A stretch of 64,000 bases of DNA, from positions 124,001-188,000 of the forward strand of contig NZ_BMEM01000005.1 in NCBI RefSeq assembly GCF_014636495.1. The letters run 5' to 3'. A program made the translations under genes and the position numbers. The notes below the pieces were generated by a model. The model was not told the DNA's origin. It saw only the letters and a program-made list of their open reading frames with translations, and ran no database searches. This DNA comes from Ornithinimicrobium tianjinense. GTDB taxonomy: Bacteria; Actinomycetota; Actinomycetes; Actinomycetales; Dermatophilaceae. Every line of letters begins with the position of its first letter. The first letter of the stretch is position 1. Below are positions 26,936 to 35,120 of this stretch, in pieces.

Positions 26936-28386
26936 CCCAGGTCCTCGACCGTGAGGCGGGCGCCGATGCGCTGGGCCAGCGACGGCGCGGCGAGGATCAC
27001 CACCAGGCCGAGCAGGCACCACGCGCCCGCGATCCAGGGGAAGTAGCTGTAGGGCGGCTCCTGGCCGGCGACCTGCACGACATACACGTAGACGAGGAAG
27101 GCGAGGCCGAGCGTCGGGACGACCGTCTCCCAGCGGCGGATCGGCGAGCCCGGGCGGAAGGTGTGCCGGATGACGCCGACCGAGGCCATGCCGTAGGCGA
27201 CGACCATGCAGAGGGTGGCGATGGTGGCGTACCAGTAGTAGACCTCGATGGGGCCGCCGCCGATCGCCGCGAGGAGCAGCACGAGCAGGACCGTGAGGGC
27301 GATGACCGTCACCGTCGCGACCGAGGGGGCGCCGGTGCGCGGGTTGGTGCGGGCGAGCGCGGCCGGGCCGAAGCCGTCGCGGGCCAGGGCGAAGACCAGG
27401 CGCGCCGCGGCGGCCGAGCAGCTCATGAGCGAGGCGAAGGCGACGCAGAAGGCGATGACCGAGATGAGCACCGCGAACCACGGGCCGATGTAGGTCGAGC
27501 TGATCTCGGTGAGCGTCGAGCTCGCGCCGGCGAACGCCGCGACGCCGTCGGCGTCGGTGCCGTAGCCGATCGTCTGCGCGAACATCACGAGGGTGTAGAT
27601 GACGCCGGCGAGGACGACGGCATAGGTCAGGGCGCGGGGGATGGTGCGCTTGGGGTCGTGCGTCTCCTCGCCGAGGGAGGTGCCGGACTCGAAGCCCGCC
27701 CAGGAGAGGAAGCCGAAGACGGAGGCCGTCATGATCGCGGTCAGGTTGGCGTCGCCCGGCAGGAGGGTGGACAGGTCGAGGCCGGTGCTGACCGGGGCGC
27801 TGCCGGTGGCGACGCGGGCGATGACGATGACCGACAGGAGGAGCATCGCGACGATGCCGACCATGCCGATGGCCAGCAGCGTCCGGGTGGTCGTCGTGGA
27901 CTCGCGCAGGTTGAGGGCCAGGGCGGCGGCGGCCGACACCAGGCCGACGAAGATCCAGCCCCCGCCCGGGAGGGCCAGGCCGAGCTCGCCCAGCATCGCG
28001 TCGAAGAAGACCGCGCAGGCGCCGACGATGCAGGCAGAGAAGAAGAGGTAGGTCCCCAGCAGCGCGAAGCCGCCGAAGAAGCCGGCGCGGGGGCCGAGGG
28101 TGGCGCCGGCGAGGGCGTAGACGCTGCCCGCGTGGGTGAAGTAGCGGGTCAGGCGGATGAAGGCGTAGGCCACCAGCAGCGTGCCCACGAAGGAGACGAC
28201 GAAGGTGAACGGCACCGCCTTGCCTACCAGCCCGGCGACGCCGATGCCGTTGAGCGACATCGCCATGACGGGGCCCATGAAGCCGACCGACAGGGCGGTG
28301 ACCTCCCAGACGCGGAGGTTGCGGTGCAGGCCCGATCCGTGGGCGGCGTCGGCGCTCGAGGGGGCGCCGGTGGAGGTCTGGCTCAT
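26932..28386 (-). CDS. APC-family amino acid/amine permease
   Basis: This 484-aa transporter has about twelve hydrophobic segments. It has the APC-typical start VWEVTALSVGFMGPVMAMS, a first-half GSVYALAGATLGPRAGFFGGF and the middle FGFLSWAGFESGTSLGEETHDPKRTIPRAL. It is the first gene of the pathway operon and probably brings in the amine that the ligase then modifies. The chosen ATG at 28386 lies two bases from a predicted transcription start, so the message may be leaderless. An ATG at 28407 would extend it by seven residues. Confidence 0.9.
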   Translation of the reverse strand: MSQTSTGAPSSADAAHGSGLHRNLRVWEVTALSVGFMGPVMAMSLNGIGVAGLVGKAVPFTFVVSFVGTLLVAYAFIRLTRYFTHAGSVYALAGATLGPRAGFFGGFALLGTYLFFSACIVGACAVFFDAMLGELGLALPGGGWIFVGLVSAAAALALNLRESTTTTRTLLAIGMVGIVAMLLLSVIVIARVATGSAPVSTGLDLSTLLPGDANLTAIMTASVFGFLSWAGFESGTSLGEETHDPKRTIPRALTYAVVLAGVIYTLVMFAQTIGYGTDADGVAAFAGASSTLTEISSTYIGPWFAVLISVIAFCVAFASLMSCSAAAARLVFALARDGFGPAALARTNPRTGAPSVATVTVIALTVLLVLLLAAIGGGPIEVYYWYATIATLCMVVAYGMASVGVIRHTFRPGSPIRRWETVVPTLGLAFLVYVYVVQVAGQEPPYSYFPWIAGAWCLLGLVVILAAPSLAQRIGARLTVEDLG

Positions 28387-28394
28387 GGACGGCA

Positions 28395-28450
28395 ATGAAA
28401 CAGGCATTACGCCAGGCGCGTCAAGAGGTTGGGAAGAACTTTTTGTTTCA
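28395..28450 (-). promoter_or_regulatory. Promoter and putative RpiR operator of the permease operon
   Basis: On the minus strand TTGACG (28424-28419) and TTTCAT (28400-28395) form a -35/-10 pair with an 18-base spacer. TGAAACA (28396-28402) and its inverse TGTTTCA (28444-28450) flank the promoter, one overlapping the -10. The adjacent MurR/RpiR regulator is the natural candidate to bind them. Confidence 0.5.
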
Positions 28451-28470
28451 GGCGGGTATGCCGCGTCGTC

Positions 28471-29352
28471 TCAGTCTGGGGGTGCCAGGGCGGACGGCGT
28501 GTGCGGGTCGAGCTCCTCCCGGACCTGCTCGAGGCGCTCGACGCGGGCGCGGCCGGTCTCGCCCAGCTGCTCGGTGATCCCGGCCACGAGCGCCTCGACC
28601 AGCGCGAACGCCGGGACGAGGGAGTCGAAGGGGGAGGGCGACTCCACGTGGGTCGGCAGGACCGCGGTCGCCACCTCGGACACGGGGGAGAGCCACGGGT
28701 CGGTGAGCAGGAGGACCTGGGCACCGGCGCGGGCGGCCTGGGTAGCGAGCCGCACGGTCGCGGGGTCGTAGCGGCGGTAGTCGAAGACGACGAGCAGGTC
28801 GTCCCGGCCGGCGCCACCCACGAGGGCGACCCGGGAGAACTCGTCGCCGGGCACCGAGTGCACCCCCGGCCGGAGCAGCTGCAGGTGGCTGACGAGGTAG
28901 TCCGCGAGGACGTGGCTGAAGCGGCCGCCGACGACGTGGACCCGGTGCTGCGGGTCGCACAGCAGGTCGACCGCCCGCTCGAACTCGCTCTGCGGCACCT
29001 CGTCGAAGGAGGTCTGAAGCGAGGAGGCGAAGGCGCGGACGACATACGGGAGGAGGTCCTCCCCCGCGGCGACGTGGCCCTTGGAGGGGTACTGCTGCAG
29101 GGGCGAGCCCAGCTGCGCGTGCACCTCCCGCATCAGGGAGCGCTGGAAGGCGGGGTAGCCGGAGAAGCCGAGGCGCGAGACGAAGCGCACGACCGTCGGA
29201 GCGCTGACGCCGGCGCGCTGCGCGAGCGCCGCGACCGTCTCAAGGCCGGCGACGGGGTAGGCGGAGAGGAGGGCCCGCGCGGCCTTGCGCTCGGCGGCGG
29301 GAAGGTCGCCCATGGTCTCCCGGATGAGGGTGGCGACCGTGGGCTCGCTCAC
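28471..29352 (-). CDS. MurR/RpiR-family transcriptional regulator
   Basis: This 293-aa regulator has an N-terminal helix-turn-helix (about residues 20-80, with AALAQRAGVSAPTVVRFVSRLGFSGYPAFQ) and a C-terminal SIS phosphosugar-type domain (VHVVGGRFSHVLADYLVSHL and VFDYRRYDPATVRLATQAARAGAQVLLLTD). Such proteins sense a sugar phosphate or other small metabolite. The start GTG overlaps the stop of the preceding gene (GTGA). It lies directly upstream of the permease operon and is the likely controller of that promoter. The ligand is unknown. Confidence 0.9.
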   Translation of the reverse strand: MSEPTVATLIRETMGDLPAAERKAARALLSAYPVAGLETVAALAQRAGVSAPTVVRFVSRLGFSGYPAFQRSLMREVHAQLGSPLQQYPSKGHVAAGEDLLPYVVRAFASSLQTSFDEVPQSEFERAVDLLCDPQHRVHVVGGRFSHVLADYLVSHLQLLRPGVHSVPGDEFSRVALVGGAGRDDLLVVFDYRRYDPATVRLATQAARAGAQVLLLTDPWLSPVSEVATAVLPTHVESPSPFDSLVPAFALVEALVAGITEQLGETGRARVERLEQVREELDPHTPSALAPPD

Positions 29353-30197
29353 GGCTGCGGGAGGGCCGCGGCGAACGCGGCGGCCCACTGCTCGGCCGTC
29401 GGCCCCGCGTCGGTGAGGTCACGCATGTCGACCGCGGCGACGCGGTCGGCGTTGTCCTCGGTCCAGGCGGCCATCTCGTCGAGGACGGCGGCGTCGTAGA
29501 GGCCGGCCGGGCCGACGACGACGAGGACGGGGGTGTCGGGGTAGGTGGCGTCGATCTGCGCCAGCAGCGCGTCCAGGCCGGCGGCCACGTCCTCGCCGGG
29601 GCTGCCCTGGCCCAGGCTCACCAGCACCGCGTCGGCCCCTGTGGAAGCCTCGGCGAACGCGGCGACGTGGTCGGCCGCGTCGGCGATCGTGGTGCCGTAG
29701 CGGCCCCCGCTCCACACGGTCAGGCCGGGGCCGTCGCCGGAGGTGAGCTCGAGCGGCTCGTTGAACGAGACGTCCTGCTCCTCGCCCCAGTGGTGGATCG
29801 CGACCGGGCGGCCGCCCTCGGTGCCGGTGAGCAGCGCCCACTGCTGGACCCACTGCTCGGGCAGGTGGCTGAACCCGTCGCTGACGACGAGCAGGTCGCT
29901 GTCGGGACCCGACCACGCGTCGACCCAGTCGGCGAGGTCACCGTCGGCCGAGCCGGTGCGCACATCGGAGTCCGTACCCGTGCCGTCGGCGTCGCTGGTG
30001 GCGGTGCTGTCGGCACCGTCACCTGTGGCGGTGGCGAGGTCGTCGTCGCTCGTCGGGGACGTCGCCGCAGCGGGCGGGGGGCCCAGGGCTTCCCCGCCGG
30101 GCAGGTTGACGGTGCGGTAGGCCAGCACGGAGAGCCCGACCGCGATCAGGGCGAGGATCGCGATCAGGAGGTTCTGGACCCGTGCGGTGACGGTCAC
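29349..30197 (-). CDS. Membrane-anchored extracytoplasmic protein, SGNH-like
   Basis: This 282-aa protein has one N-terminal membrane anchor (LLIAILALIAVGLSVLAY, about residues 10-27), a long Ser/Thr/Asp linker (about 40-85) and a C-terminal alpha/beta domain. That domain has DLLVVSDGFSHLPEQW, AVLVSLGQGSPGEDVAAGL and PVLVVVGPAGLYDAAV, which recall the SGNH/GDSL hydrolase fold. The usual GDS serine block and the final DxxH block are not clear, so catalytic activity is doubtful. It overlaps the RpiR gene by 4 bases but may belong functionally with another system. Confidence 0.5.
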   Translation of the reverse strand: MTVTARVQNLLIAILALIAVGLSVLAYRTVNLPGGEALGPPPAAATSPTSDDDLATATGDGADSTATSDADGTGTDSDVRTGSADGDLADWVDAWSGPDSDLLVVSDGFSHLPEQWVQQWALLTGTEGGRPVAIHHWGEEQDVSFNEPLELTSGDGPGLTVWSGGRYGTTIADAADHVAAFAEASTGADAVLVSLGQGSPGEDVAAGLDALLAQIDATYPDTPVLVVVGPAGLYDAAVLDEMAAWTEDNADRVAAVDMRDLTDAGPTAEQWAAAFAAALPQP

Positions 30198-30207
30198 TCC
30201 TGCAGGC

Positions 30208-30486
30208 TCAGGTCTCGTTGGCGACCTGGGCGGAGCTCTTGCCCTGCGCCTTGCCCAGCACCCGCGTCGCCTGCCGGTTGACGAGCATGCGGGAGAGCGC
30301 GATGAGGGCGCCCGAGAGGACGGCGAAGGCGATGGCCTCCTTGAGGTCCACCTCCGGGTCGTCCGGGTTGTTGGGGACGTTCCGGCCGGTCACGATCTTC
30401 CACGTGCCGTCGGTGGTCTTCTTGGCGATGATCGAGGCGACCACGGCTGCGCCGGTGGTCACGAGCTTCGCGACGATGTTGGCCAT
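30208..30486 (-). CDS. DUF4235 small membrane protein
   Basis: This 92-aa protein matches the actinobacterial DUF4235 pattern: VAKLVTTGAAVVASIIAKKTTDGTWKIVTG followed by EAIAFAVLSGALIALSRMLVNRQATR. Two hydrophobic segments are visible. The function of the family is unknown. It is the first gene of a run on the minus strand with the anchored protein 10 bases downstream. Confidence 0.85.
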   Translation of the reverse strand: MANIVAKLVTTGAAVVASIIAKKTTDGTWKIVTGRNVPNNPDDPEVDLKEAIAFAVLSGALIALSRMLVNRQATRVLGKAQGKSSAQVANET

Positions 30487-30538
30487 GCGCCCGATCTTCC
30501 CACAGCGCGCCCGGACAGGACGGTCCTGCCGCCCTCGC

Positions 30539-31306
30539 CTACCAGCTCAGCGGCACAAACGCTGGCGAAGTGCCCAAACGACCGTCGGTGTGGTTCTCGT
30601 AGCACGTGGGTCGGGGTAGCCCTGGGTAGAGCACCTGCAGCGCGGTCGCCTCGGCGGCTACGGCTGCGATGGCCTCCCGGTAACTGACCCCTCCAAGGGC
30701 GATGGCGCGTAGGAAGGCGCCCGTGACGTACGAGTACCGACGTCCCACCGGATCGCTCGCCGGCGCCCTCTGCGAGTCCGGAGCGGCACCCAGGTGCAGG
30801 CGTCGTACCTCGGTCGTGCCCGCTGTGTCTCGGACCCTGGGGAGCACGGGTGCGGGCGTGCGCGGGCGGTCGATCCAGGAGAGTGCACTGGCGCTGAAGC
30901 AGGCGTCCGCGAAAGTCACCCATCTGGTGCCGGGCGACTCGGCGTGCACGAGCGGCCAGAAGGCTTCGCCGAACCAGTCGTCCGGCAGCCGACGATCCGA
31001 GAGGATCAGGTGGGTGTCCCACGGCTCGTCAGGCGTGGGGGACAGATCCTCCACCCGGTCCCCGTGCCCGCTGAAGTAGATCAGAGCCAAGTCCCCCGCG
31101 CGTGTCTGCTGTCTGAGTTCCGTCACGGCGTCCTGGAACTGCTGCACGGAGCAACCGGTCGCGCGCACGTTCACGCTGAAGCCGTGCTGGACCAGGTGGT
31201 TCCGAACGGCCACAGCATCTTGCGTCGTCGACGGGAGGTCAGGAAAGTGGGGCTCGCGGGTCGTCGGCACCCCGACGACGACGGCTCGGCTGCATGCGCT
31301 CGTCAT
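30539..31306 (-). CDS. Caspase-like (C14/metacaspase) cysteine protease
   Basis: This 255-aa protein is a bare caspase-fold domain. It begins with a short strand (RAVVVGVPTTREPHFPDLP), has the helix-strand part with DAVAVRNHLVQHGFSVNV, the catalytic His in LALIYFSGHGDRVED (about residue 81) and the catalytic Cys in WVTFADACFSASAL (about residue 135). The Asp before the Cys is also conserved. It starts at an ATG that overlaps the stop of the upstream membrane-protein gene (TGATG), so the two are coupled. Bacterial caspase-like proteases often act in programmed death or antiphage systems. No DNA-binding or adaptor domain is present here, so the trigger must come from a partner. Codon use looks less GC-extreme than in neighbouring genes. 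Confidence 0.85.
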   Translation of the reverse strand: MTSACSRAVVVGVPTTREPHFPDLPSTTQDAVAVRNHLVQHGFSVNVRATGCSVQQFQDAVTELRQQTRAGDLALIYFSGHGDRVEDLSPTPDEPWDTHLILSDRRLPDDWFGEAFWPLVHAESPGTRWVTFADACFSASALSWIDRPRTPAPVLPRVRDTAGTTEVRRLHLGAAPDSQRAPASDPVGRRYSYVTGAFLRAIALGGVSYREAIAAVAAEATALQVLYPGLPRPTCYENHTDGRLGTSPAFVPLSW

Positions 31307-32010
31307 CAGGGGGCAGTCGTCACTGCGGAATCGTCGCCGGATCCACCGGAGCCGTCGCTCGCCGCGGTGGATCCGGCGATCCAGGCCGGGGCGAGCAGGA
31401 GAACCAGGCCGATGATGGCCACGAGCGTGGCGCCCTTGAGCTTGCCCAGCGCCTCGATCACCGCGGGTAGATCACCTTTGCTGACCGGCGCCGCCTTGGA
31501 GGCCTTGAACCCGGCCCTCCACTCCATGGCGAGCATCCACAGGCCGAGGCTCAGGACCATCCATCCAGCGGCGAGGAGGGGCCAGGCCAGCTGACCCGGC
31601 AGCGTCTCGAGCGTGGTGCCTACTGCCGTGCTCTCGCGTAACCGCTGCACGATGTGCCCCGACCATCCGAGCGCGAAGGAGACGACGGCGATGACGACTG
31701 CGAGACCCAGCCCGAAGTCGCCATGAAAATCAAGCTTGGCGCTGCCGTCCGACTCTTCGAGATCAGGCGGGACGAGGAAGAACGTCGACTCGTCGACAGA
31801 CCCGTCCGTTCGCTTGAGGCGTGCCTGGACCTGCTGTCCTGCGTACTGACCCCTGTCCGACAGGGCCTCATCGGTCTCGTTGATGGCGGTGCGGGAAACT
31901 GCGGTGTCAGTCGCCCTGAAGGACCAGGACCAGGTCTCGCCCTGCGCCGCTGGCGGCACTGCCGTGGCCTGGACGACCGAGCCGTTGTCGTGAATCGTGA
32001 TGGACCCCAT
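31306..32010 (-). CDS. Membrane protein coupled to the caspase-like gene
   Basis: This 234-aa protein has an N-terminal soluble beta-rich domain of about 100 residues (SITIHDNGSVVQATAVPP to DLEESDGSAKLDFHG). Three membrane segments follow (about 107-125, LAWPLLAAGWMVLSLGLWML, and ATLVAIIGLVLLLAPAWIAG) with a cytoplasmic-type loop between the last two. The ATG at 32010 is chosen because longer readings would run into the TPP riboswitch of the divergent thi operon. No family is recognised. The overlap with the protease gene points to joint action, perhaps sensing at the membrane. Confidence 0.6.
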   Translation of the reverse strand: MGSITIHDNGSVVQATAVPPAAQGETWSWSFRATDTAVSRTAINETDEALSDRGQYAGQQVQARLKRTDGSVDESTFFLVPPDLEESDGSAKLDFHGDFGLGLAVVIAVVSFALGWSGHIVQRLRESTAVGTTLETLPGQLAWPLLAAGWMVLSLGLWMLAMEWRAGFKASKAAPVSKGDLPAVIEALGKLKGATLVAIIGLVLLLAPAWIAGSTAASDGSGGSGDDSAVTTAP

Positions 32011-32059
32011 GTCTGAGTGTGGCGTCACCACGGTGCTAATGTCGAGAGTCGTCCACCAT

Positions 32060-32146
32060 CCGACAGGGGAGCGCGCGAGCGCTGAGAGTGCGGCCCGGCC
32101 GCAGACCCTTGAACCTGCCCCGGCTAGCACCGGCGAAGGAAGTCGA
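32060..32146 (+). promoter_or_regulatory. TPP riboswitch (THI element)
   Basis: The thi-box core is visible: GGGGAGC near 32065, GCTGAGAGTGCGG near 32081, ACCCTTGAACCTG near 32105 and TAGCACCGGCGAAGGAAGTC near 32125. CGAC at 32061 closes the outer stem with GTCG at 32142. It lies directly before thiB, whose ribosome binding site (AGGAGA) follows within 5 bases, so thiamine pyrophosphate probably blocks translation or elongation. Confidence 0.93.
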
Positions 32147-32160
32147 CAGGAGAAGCTGTC

Positions 32161-33294
32161 ATGCGGCATACCCGCGTCCTGGCCCTCACGGCCACCCTCA
32201 CGCTCACCCTCAGCTCGTGCTCGCTCCTCGGCGGGGACGACGCTGACGAGACGTCAACGTCCGCCGACACCGGCGCCACCGCCGACGACGCGGCCACGAC
32301 CAGCGCCGGCGCGACCGTCGCGCCGCCGGCCGACCTCGGCGCCGTCACCCTCATCACCCACGACTCCTTCACGCTGCCCGAGGAGCTGGTCAGCGCGTTC
32401 GAGGAGGAGAGCGGCCTTGAGCTGGAGGTGCAGACCGCCGGCGACGCCGGCGAGCTGACCAACCAGCTGGTGCTCACACAGGGCAGCCCGGTCGCCGACG
32501 TCGTCTTCGGCATCGACAACACCTTCGGCTCGCGGGCGGTCAGCGAGGGCGTGCTCGCGGCATACACCCCCGCCGACCTGCCGGCCTCCGCCGAGGAGCA
32601 CCTCCTCGAGGGCGGGGAGACCATGCTCACGCCGGTCGACTTCGGCGACGTGTGCGTCAACGTCGACGACGTCTGGTTCGCCAACAACGGGATCGCCGCG
32701 CCGCAGACCCTGCAGGACCTGACCAAGCCGGAGTACAAGGACCTCTTCGTCACCCCCGGCGCGACCACCTCGAGCCCGGGCCTGGCCTTCCTGCTGGCGA
32801 CCGTCGGCGAGTTCGGCCCGACCGAGTGGCAGGGGTACTGGGAGGACCTGATGGCCAACGGCGCCAAGGTCACCAGCGGCTGGACGGACGCCTACACCGT
32901 CGACTTCACCGCCGGCGGCGGCGACGGCGACCGGCCGATCGTGCTGTCCTACGCCTCCAGCCCGCCCTTCACGATCCCGGAGGGCGGCGTGCAGCCCACC
33001 ACCCGCGCGCTGCTCGACACCTGCTTCCGCCAGGTCGAGTACGCCGGCGTGCTCGAGGGCGCCGCGAACCCCGAGGGTGCGCAGGCCGTCGTCGACTGGC
33101 TGGTGAGCCCCGAGGTGCAGGCCGCCATCCCGGACAACATGTACATGTACCCCGTCGACTCCGAGGTGGCCCTGCCCGAGCTGTGGGCGCAGTGGGCGCC
33201 GCTGGCCGAGGAGCCGATCGTGGTCCACCCCGGCCAGATCGAGGCCGAGCGCGAGAACTGGCTGCGCGAGTGGGCGGACGTCGCGACCGGGTGA
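32161..33294 (+). CDS. thiB: Thiamine ABC transporter substrate-binding lipoprotein
   Basis: This 377-aa lipoprotein binds thiamine or its phosphates outside the membrane. It has a signal peptide with lipobox LSSC at about residues 17-20, an acidic Ser/Thr/Ala tether, then a type 2 periplasmic-binding fold (VTLITHDSFTLPEELVSAFEEESGL, DVVFGIDNTFGSRAV, GDVCVNVDDVWF, YASSPPF) that matches ThiB/TbpA. It is preceded by a TPP riboswitch, which confirms the substrate. The last codons overlap the thiP GTG start. Confidence 0.95.
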   Translation: MRHTRVLALTATLTLTLSSCSLLGGDDADETSTSADTGATADDAATTSAGATVAPPADLGAVTLITHDSFTLPEELVSAFEEESGLELEVQTAGDAGELTNQLVLTQGSPVADVVFGIDNTFGSRAVSEGVLAAYTPADLPASAEEHLLEGGETMLTPVDFGDVCVNVDDVWFANNGIAAPQTLQDLTKPEYKDLFVTPGATTSSPGLAFLLATVGEFGPTEWQGYWEDLMANGAKVTSGWTDAYTVDFTAGGGDGDRPIVLSYASSPPFTIPEGGVQPTTRALLDTCFRQVEYAGVLEGAANPEGAQAVVDWLVSPEVQAAIPDNMYMYPVDSEVALPELWAQWAPLAEEPIVVHPGQIEAERENWLREWADVATG

Positions 33295-34982
33295 CCGTCA
33301 CCCGGCGCACGCGCGCGCCCGGCGCGCGAGCGGCATACCTCAACGGGCCCGCCCTCGCGCTGGGGCTCGCGGCGCTGCTGCCCGTCGCGTTCCTGGCGGT
33401 GTTCTTCCTGCTGCCGGTGGGCGGCATGCTGGCGCGCGGCTTCCTGCCCGAGGGGCGCCTGGACCTGTCCGGCGTGCCGGAGGTGCTCGGGCGGGCGCGG
33501 ACGCTGCGGGTGCTGTGGTTCACCCTGTGGAGCTCGCTGGCCGGGACCGTGCTGACCGTCGGGCTGGGGCTGCCGGTGGCGTTCGCGCTCTACCGGCTGC
33601 GCTTCCCCGGGCGGGCGCTCGTGCGCGCCGTCGTCGTGATGCCGTTCGTGCTGCCGACGGTCGTCGTCGGGGTGATGTTCCGCTCGCTGCTCGCCAGCCG
33701 GGGGCCGCTCGGCGGGCTCGGCTGGGACGGGACGTGGGTGCCGATCCTGCTGGCCTTCGTCTTCTTCAACCTCGCCGTGGTCGTCCGGACCGTCGGCGGG
33801 ATGTGGGAGGGCCTGGACCGCCGCGCCGAGGAGTCCGCCGCCGCGCTCGGCGCCACCCCCTTCCAGGTATGGCGCACCGTCACCCTCCCCGCGCTCGCGC
33901 CGGCGGTCGTGTCGGCGGCGACGCTGGTGTTCCTCTTCTGCTCCACGGCGTTCGGGGTGGTGCTGACGCTGGGCGGGCTGCGCTACGGCACCGTCGAGAC
34001 CGAGATCTACCTGCTGACGACGCAGTTCCTCGACCTGCGCGGGGCGGCCGTGCTGTCGGTGCTGCAGCTGGTCGCGGTCGTGCTGATGCTGGCGGTCGCC
34101 GCGCGGACCCGGGCGGCGACGGAGACGACGCGCAGGCGCGTCGGGGCGAAGGCGGCGGCACGGACGCCCCGGCGCCACGACATACCGGCCCTGGGGGTCA
34201 CCGCGCTCGCGGTGGCGTTCGTGCTGCTCCCGGTCGGGACGCTGATGGTGCGGTCCTTCCGCAGGAGCGGGCGGTGGACCCTGGAGAACTACCGCGCGCT
34301 GGGCGACCCCGCGTCGACGCCGGCCCTGCGGGTGAGCGTGACCGAGGCCGTCGCCAACTCGCTGCGCACCGCCGTCGACGCGACCGTGCTGGCCGTCGTC
34401 CTCGGGCTGGTCGTCGCGGTCGTCGTGTCGCGCCGGCCGCGGGCGGCGGGGTGGCGGCGGGTGGTGGCGGCGCTGGACGGGGCATTCATGCTGCCGCTGG
34501 GGATCTCGGCGGTGACGGTGGGCTTCGGCTTCCTCATCACCCTCGACCGGCCGCCGCTGGACCTGCGGACCTCGCCCGCGCTGGTGCCGGTCGCGCAGGC
34601 GATGGTGGCGCTGCCGCTGGTCGTGCGCACCCTGACGCCGGTCCTGCGGTCGGTCGACCCGCGCCAGCGCGAGGCCGCGGCGGCGCTCGGGGCGGCGCCG
34701 TGGCGGGCGGCGTGGACGGCGGAGGGGCCGGTCCTGGCGCGGCCGCTGCTGGCAGCGACGGGGTTCGCGTTCGCGGTGTCGCTGGGGGAGTTCGGGGCGA
34801 CCTCGTTCCTGGCGCGGCCGGACCGGCCCACGGTGCCGGTGGTGATCTACCAGCTGATCTCGCGGCCCGGCGTCGAGCACCTCGGTATGGCGCTCGCGGC
34901 CAGCGTGGTTCTCGCGGTGCTGACGACGGTCGTCATGGGCGTCGTGGAGCGGCTGCGGGTCGGGTCGCTGGGGACGTTCTGA
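33291..34982 (+). CDS. thiP: Thiamine ABC transporter permease
   Basis: This 563-aa protein has two copies of the binding-protein-dependent permease domain, as in ThiP. The EAA loops are AEESAAALGATPFQVWRTVTLPALAPA (about residues 181-207) and REAAAALGAAPWRAAWTAEGP (about 459-479). About twelve membrane segments are visible. The start is the GTG that overlaps the thiB stop (GTGA). A spacer with three copies of a 20-odd-bp repeat separates it from thiQ. Confidence 0.94.
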   Translation: MTVTRRTRAPGARAAYLNGPALALGLAALLPVAFLAVFFLLPVGGMLARGFLPEGRLDLSGVPEVLGRARTLRVLWFTLWSSLAGTVLTVGLGLPVAFALYRLRFPGRALVRAVVVMPFVLPTVVVGVMFRSLLASRGPLGGLGWDGTWVPILLAFVFFNLAVVVRTVGGMWEGLDRRAEESAAALGATPFQVWRTVTLPALAPAVVSAATLVFLFCSTAFGVVLTLGGLRYGTVETEIYLLTTQFLDLRGAAVLSVLQLVAVVLMLAVAARTRAATETTRRRVGAKAAARTPRRHDIPALGVTALAVAFVLLPVGTLMVRSFRRSGRWTLENYRALGDPASTPALRVSVTEAVANSLRTAVDATVLAVVLGLVVAVVVSRRPRAAGWRRVVAALDGAFMLPLGISAVTVGFGFLITLDRPPLDLRTSPALVPVAQAMVALPLVVRTLTPVLRSVDPRQREAAAALGAAPWRAAWTAEGPVLARPLLAATGFAFAVSLGEFGATSFLARPDRPTVPVVIYQLISRPGVEHLGMALAASVVLAVLTTVVMGVVERLRVGSLGTF

Positions 34983-34987
34983 TGCCC

Positions 34988-35097
34988 CGACCGGACAGGC
35001 GTTGGTGCCGCCGCGCCCCCGCAACCCGACCGGACAGGCGTTGGTGCCGCCGGGCCGCCTCAACCCGACCGGAGCGGCACTACCGCCTGTCCGGTCG
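34988..35097. repeat. Dispersed repeat, three copies between thiP and thiQ
   Basis: Two direct copies (34988-35012 and 35027-35051) and one inverted copy (35076-35097) of CCGGACAGGCGTTRGTGCC with a leading CGA. The inverted copy together with CGACCGGA at 35066 forms a hairpin that could end the thiBP message. The same repeat occurs inside thiQ. Confidence 0.88.
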
Positions 35098-35120
35098 AAC
35101 CATGCTCCGGATGGGAGAGT

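Noticed and set aside
32010-32169. Extended start for the caspase-linked membrane protein
   Set aside because: It would read through the TPP riboswitch on the opposite strand and gives no signal peptide; the internal ATG is more reasonable.
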